Part shown: piece after piece, positions 5,614-6,954 of the stretch
Layout: every line of letters starts with the position of its first letter
Numbering within the stretch: position 1 is the first letter of the stretch
Origin: Bradyrhizobium sp.
GTDB lineage: Bacteria > Pseudomonadota > Alphaproteobacteria > Rhizobiales > Xanthobacteraceae
NCBI GenBank assembly: GCA_028290165.1
Contig: JAQGKJ010000637.1
Location: 1-6,954 of the forward strand
DNA: 6,954 bases
Reading direction: 5' to 3'
Notes under the pieces: generated by a model
Database searches by the model: none
Told to the model about the DNA's origin: nothing
Seen by the model: the letters and a program-made list of their open reading frames with translations, nothing else
Translations under genes and position numbers: made by a program

Positions 5614-6675
5614 ATGCCCGACGACGACCATTCCCCGATCTCGGTGAGCGATGCGAAACGTCTGTTCGCCGACTGGAAGAGCGCGCCCGCGATCGTGCTC
5701 GCGGTCTCCGGCGGTCCCGATTCGATCGCGCTGATGTGGCTCGCGGCGCGCTGGCGCCGGGCTCTGGCGCGCGGTCCGCGCCTTCTTGCCATCACCGTCG
5801 ATCACGGCTTGCGCGCCGAGGCAGCGCGCGAGGCGCGTGACGTCAAGCGCCTGGCGCGCGCGCTTGAATTGCCCCACCGCACGATGCGCTGGCGTGGGAC
5901 AAAACCGAAAACCGGATTGCCGGCCGCGGCGCGCATCGCGCGCTACCAGCTGCTTGCGCAGGCCGCGCGGGCCAATGGAGCGACGCTTATCCTCACCGCG
6001 CATACCCGTGACGATCAGGCCGAGACGCTCTTGATGCGGCTATTGCGCGGCAGCGGCATCAGTGGTCTCGCCGCGATGGCGCGCGTCACCGAGCGCGATG
6101 GCGTGCTATTGGCGCGCCCGTTCCTGAATATCCCGAAATCGCAACTCATCGCCACGCTCAAGAAAGCAAAGCTCGACTTCGCCGACGATCCGAGCAACCG
6201 CGACACCCGCTTCACCCGGCCGCGCCTGCGCACATTGATGCCGGTTCTCGCCGCCGAGGGTGGCGATGTGCGCAACCTGGCGCGGCTGGCGTTGCGGTTT
6301 GCCCGGGCCAACCAGGCGGTGGAAGTTCTGGTCGATGGTGCCGAGCGTTATCTCGCGCTCAAGGGCCGCGCAGCGCGAGAGCCGGGGTTCGACGCCAAAG
6401 CGTTTGGCGCCATGCCGGAGGAGATCCGGCTTCGGTTACTGCTGCGCGCGATCAATCGGTTCGGTCACGAGGGACCGGCGGAGCTTGGCAAGGTTGAGGC
6501 CTTGCTGTCGGCACTGGACCGGACGCTTGCCGAAGAGATTTCAAGCCGCGCGCCAAAGCTCAATCAGACAAGGTCCAATCAGACAAGGCTGAAACAGACC
6601 CTGGCAGGCGCGCTGGTCAGCGTGACCGGGGACCGGATCCGGATCGAGCCGGCGCCGCGCCGCCGGGCACGCTGA
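5614..6675 (+). CDS. tilS: tRNA(Ile)-lysidine synthase TilS
   Basis: This predicts 353 residues. TilS uses ATP to attach lysine to C34 of the CAU-anticodon tRNA-Ile, changing its reading from AUG to AUA and its charging from Met to Ile; the enzyme is cytosolic and essential in most bacteria. The PP-loop SGGPDS is at residues 32-37 (5707-5724), VDHGLR at 62-67, AARIARYQLL at 105-114, and the signature TAHTRDDQAETLLMRLLRGSGISGL starts at 128. The middle helical part continues to about 300. It is shorter than E. coli TilS (about 430 residues) and appears to lack the C-terminal tRNA-binding domain, as is common in alphaproteobacteria. ATG 5614 has a poor ribosome site (AAGG only two bases away), but the N-terminus fits the family. 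It lies 74 bases after cpoB with no terminator between, so co-transcription is likely. A tandem repeat adds residues near 317-326. Confidence 0.96.
   Translation: MPDDDHSPISVSDAKRLFADWKSAPAIVLAVSGGPDSIALMWLAARWRRALARGPRLLAITVDHGLRAEAAREARDVKRLARALELPHRTMRWRGTKPKTGLPAAARIARYQLLAQAARANGATLILTAHTRDDQAETLLMRLLRGSGISGLAAMARVTERDGVLLARPFLNIPKSQLIATLKKAKLDFADDPSNRDTRFTRPRLRTLMPVLAAEGGDVRNLARLALRFARANQAVEVLVDGAERYLALKGRAAREPGFDAKAFGAMPEEIRLRLLLRAINRFGHEGPAELGKVEALLSALDRTLAEEISSRAPKLNQTRSNQTRLKQTLAGALVSVTGDRIRIEPAPRRRAR
6561..6605 (+). repeat. In-frame 15-bp tandem repeat in the 3' part of tilS
   Basis: Units at 6561-6575 and 6576-6590 share 13 of 15 bases, differing only in the last two, and a degenerate third copy follows at 6591-6605. 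In frame this reads NQTRS, NQTRL, KQTLA from residue 317. The period is a multiple of three, so the reading frame is kept. Slippage duplication is the likely origin. Confidence 0.85.
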
Positions 6676-6741
6676 CGAGGGACCAAAATACCGGGATTGT
6701 CGGCATAAACCGCCGGGCAGTCTTAACCACCTCGGAAAACG

Positions 6742-6769
6742 CCCGTTCCAGCGCCATTATTTGAACGGG
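6742..6769. repeat. Inverted repeat between tilS and ftsH
   Basis: CCCGTTC (6742-6748) and GAACGGG (6763-6769) are perfect 7-bp complements around 14 bases. It lies 67 bases after the tilS stop and about 40 bases before the ftsH promoter candidate. No T run follows, so it is a poor intrinsic terminator. It may be a 3'-end hairpin of the tilS transcript or a protein site for ftsH control. Confidence 0.4.
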
Positions 6770-6809
6770 AATCAAGCTAAGATGAGCTAAATAGTCCTAT
6801 GTGGTTCCC

Positions 6810-6838
6810 TTGGCATCGACCGGGGCGGCACCTAGATT
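6810..6838 (+). promoter_or_regulatory. Likely ftsH promoter (sigma70 or heat-shock sigma32 type)
   Basis: TTGGCA (6810-6815) and TAGATT (6833-6838) are separated by exactly 17 bases, with five of six and four of six consensus matches. The context CCTTGGC and CCTAGATT also resembles the CTTG / CYTATNT form of alphaproteobacterial RpoH promoters, which would suit a heat-inducible protease gene. Transcription would begin near 6845, giving a leader of about 88 bases. Confidence 0.55.
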
Positions 6839-6852
6839 GTATTGCAGTCAAC

Positions 6853-6868
6853 CGAGGGATTTCCCTCG
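6853..6868 (+). other. Hairpin near the predicted 5' end of the ftsH leader
   Basis: CGAGGG (6853-6858), loop ATTT, CCCTCG (6863-6868) form a perfect 6-bp stem. It would begin about eight bases into the predicted ftsH transcript and lies 54 bases before the ribosome site, so it does not mask it directly. It may act as a 5' stabiliser. Confidence 0.45.
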
Positions 6869-6932
6869 CGCCTGCCCGAGGACACTACCCAAGGAATAAG
6901 GCCGCGATCCGCGCGACCACGAAGGAAGACCG

Positions 6933-6954
6933 ATGAACGCCAATCTGCGCAATT
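6933..6954 (+). CDS. ftsH: Start of ftsH, ATP-dependent membrane zinc metalloprotease (3' truncated)
   Basis: Only seven complete codons are visible, MNANLRN. ATG 6933 follows a strong ribosome site AAGGAAG (6922-6928) at four bases. The assignment rests on the N-terminal residues, which match the usual start of FtsH in Bradyrhizobium-like bacteria, and on the conserved tilS-ftsH order. FtsH is an inner-membrane AAA+ hexamer that degrades misfolded membrane proteins and regulators such as sigma32. No catalytic motif falls inside the window. Confidence 0.8.

Noticed and set aside
6853..6932. RNA thermometer masking the ftsH ribosome site
   Set aside because: The only stable hairpin is 54 bases upstream of the ribosome site, and just four bases (TTCC with GGAA) could pair with the site itself.

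Overview
The window looks like chromosomal DNA of a high-GC alphaproteobacterium, most likely in or near Bradyrhizobium/Rhodopseudomonas (Nitrobacteraceae). The pal, cpoB (ybgF), tilS, ftsH order fits this, as do the GC-rich codons, the form of Pal and TilS, and the PAS-GGDEF-EAL protein. The taxonomic call rests on recognition, not on a search.

Layout: (1) 1-1701 (+) is the 3' part of a PAS-GGDEF-EAL gene for cyclic-di-GMP turnover, cut by the window start. (2) 1702-1860 is a short gap with an inverted repeat over a weak promoter-like sequence. (3) 1861-2598 (+) encodes a GNAT-fold protein resembling the FeeM N-acyl amino acid synthases, distant relatives of LuxI autoinducer synthases. (4) 2599-2897 is a non-coding stretch with an imperfect stem-loop and two TTAACCAT octamers that resemble CtrA sites. 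(5) 2898-3386 (+) is pal, closed by a strong UUCG-loop terminator. (6) 3361-4322 (-) is an alpha/beta hydrolase gene, convergent to pal and broken by a frameshift near 3866-3878. (7) 4508-5539 (+) is cpoB. (8) 5614-6675 (+) is tilS. (9) 6676-6932 is the ftsH leader, with a good promoter candidate and hairpins, followed by the first 22 bases of ftsH.

How the genes fit together: Pal and CpoB belong to the Tol-Pal envelope machinery, which couples outer-membrane constriction and peptidoglycan synthesis at division. TilS makes the lysidine needed to read AUA, and FtsH is the membrane AAA+ protease. These form a housekeeping backbone. The backbone appears to be punctuated by accessory genes: a c-di-GMP enzyme and a FeeM-like acyltransferase before pal, and a damaged hydrolase between pal and cpoB. 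I see no CRISPR array, tRNA, rRNA, insertion sequence or phage gene. No clearly new multi-gene system is visible. The FeeM-like gene and its upstream repeat are the least ordinary part.
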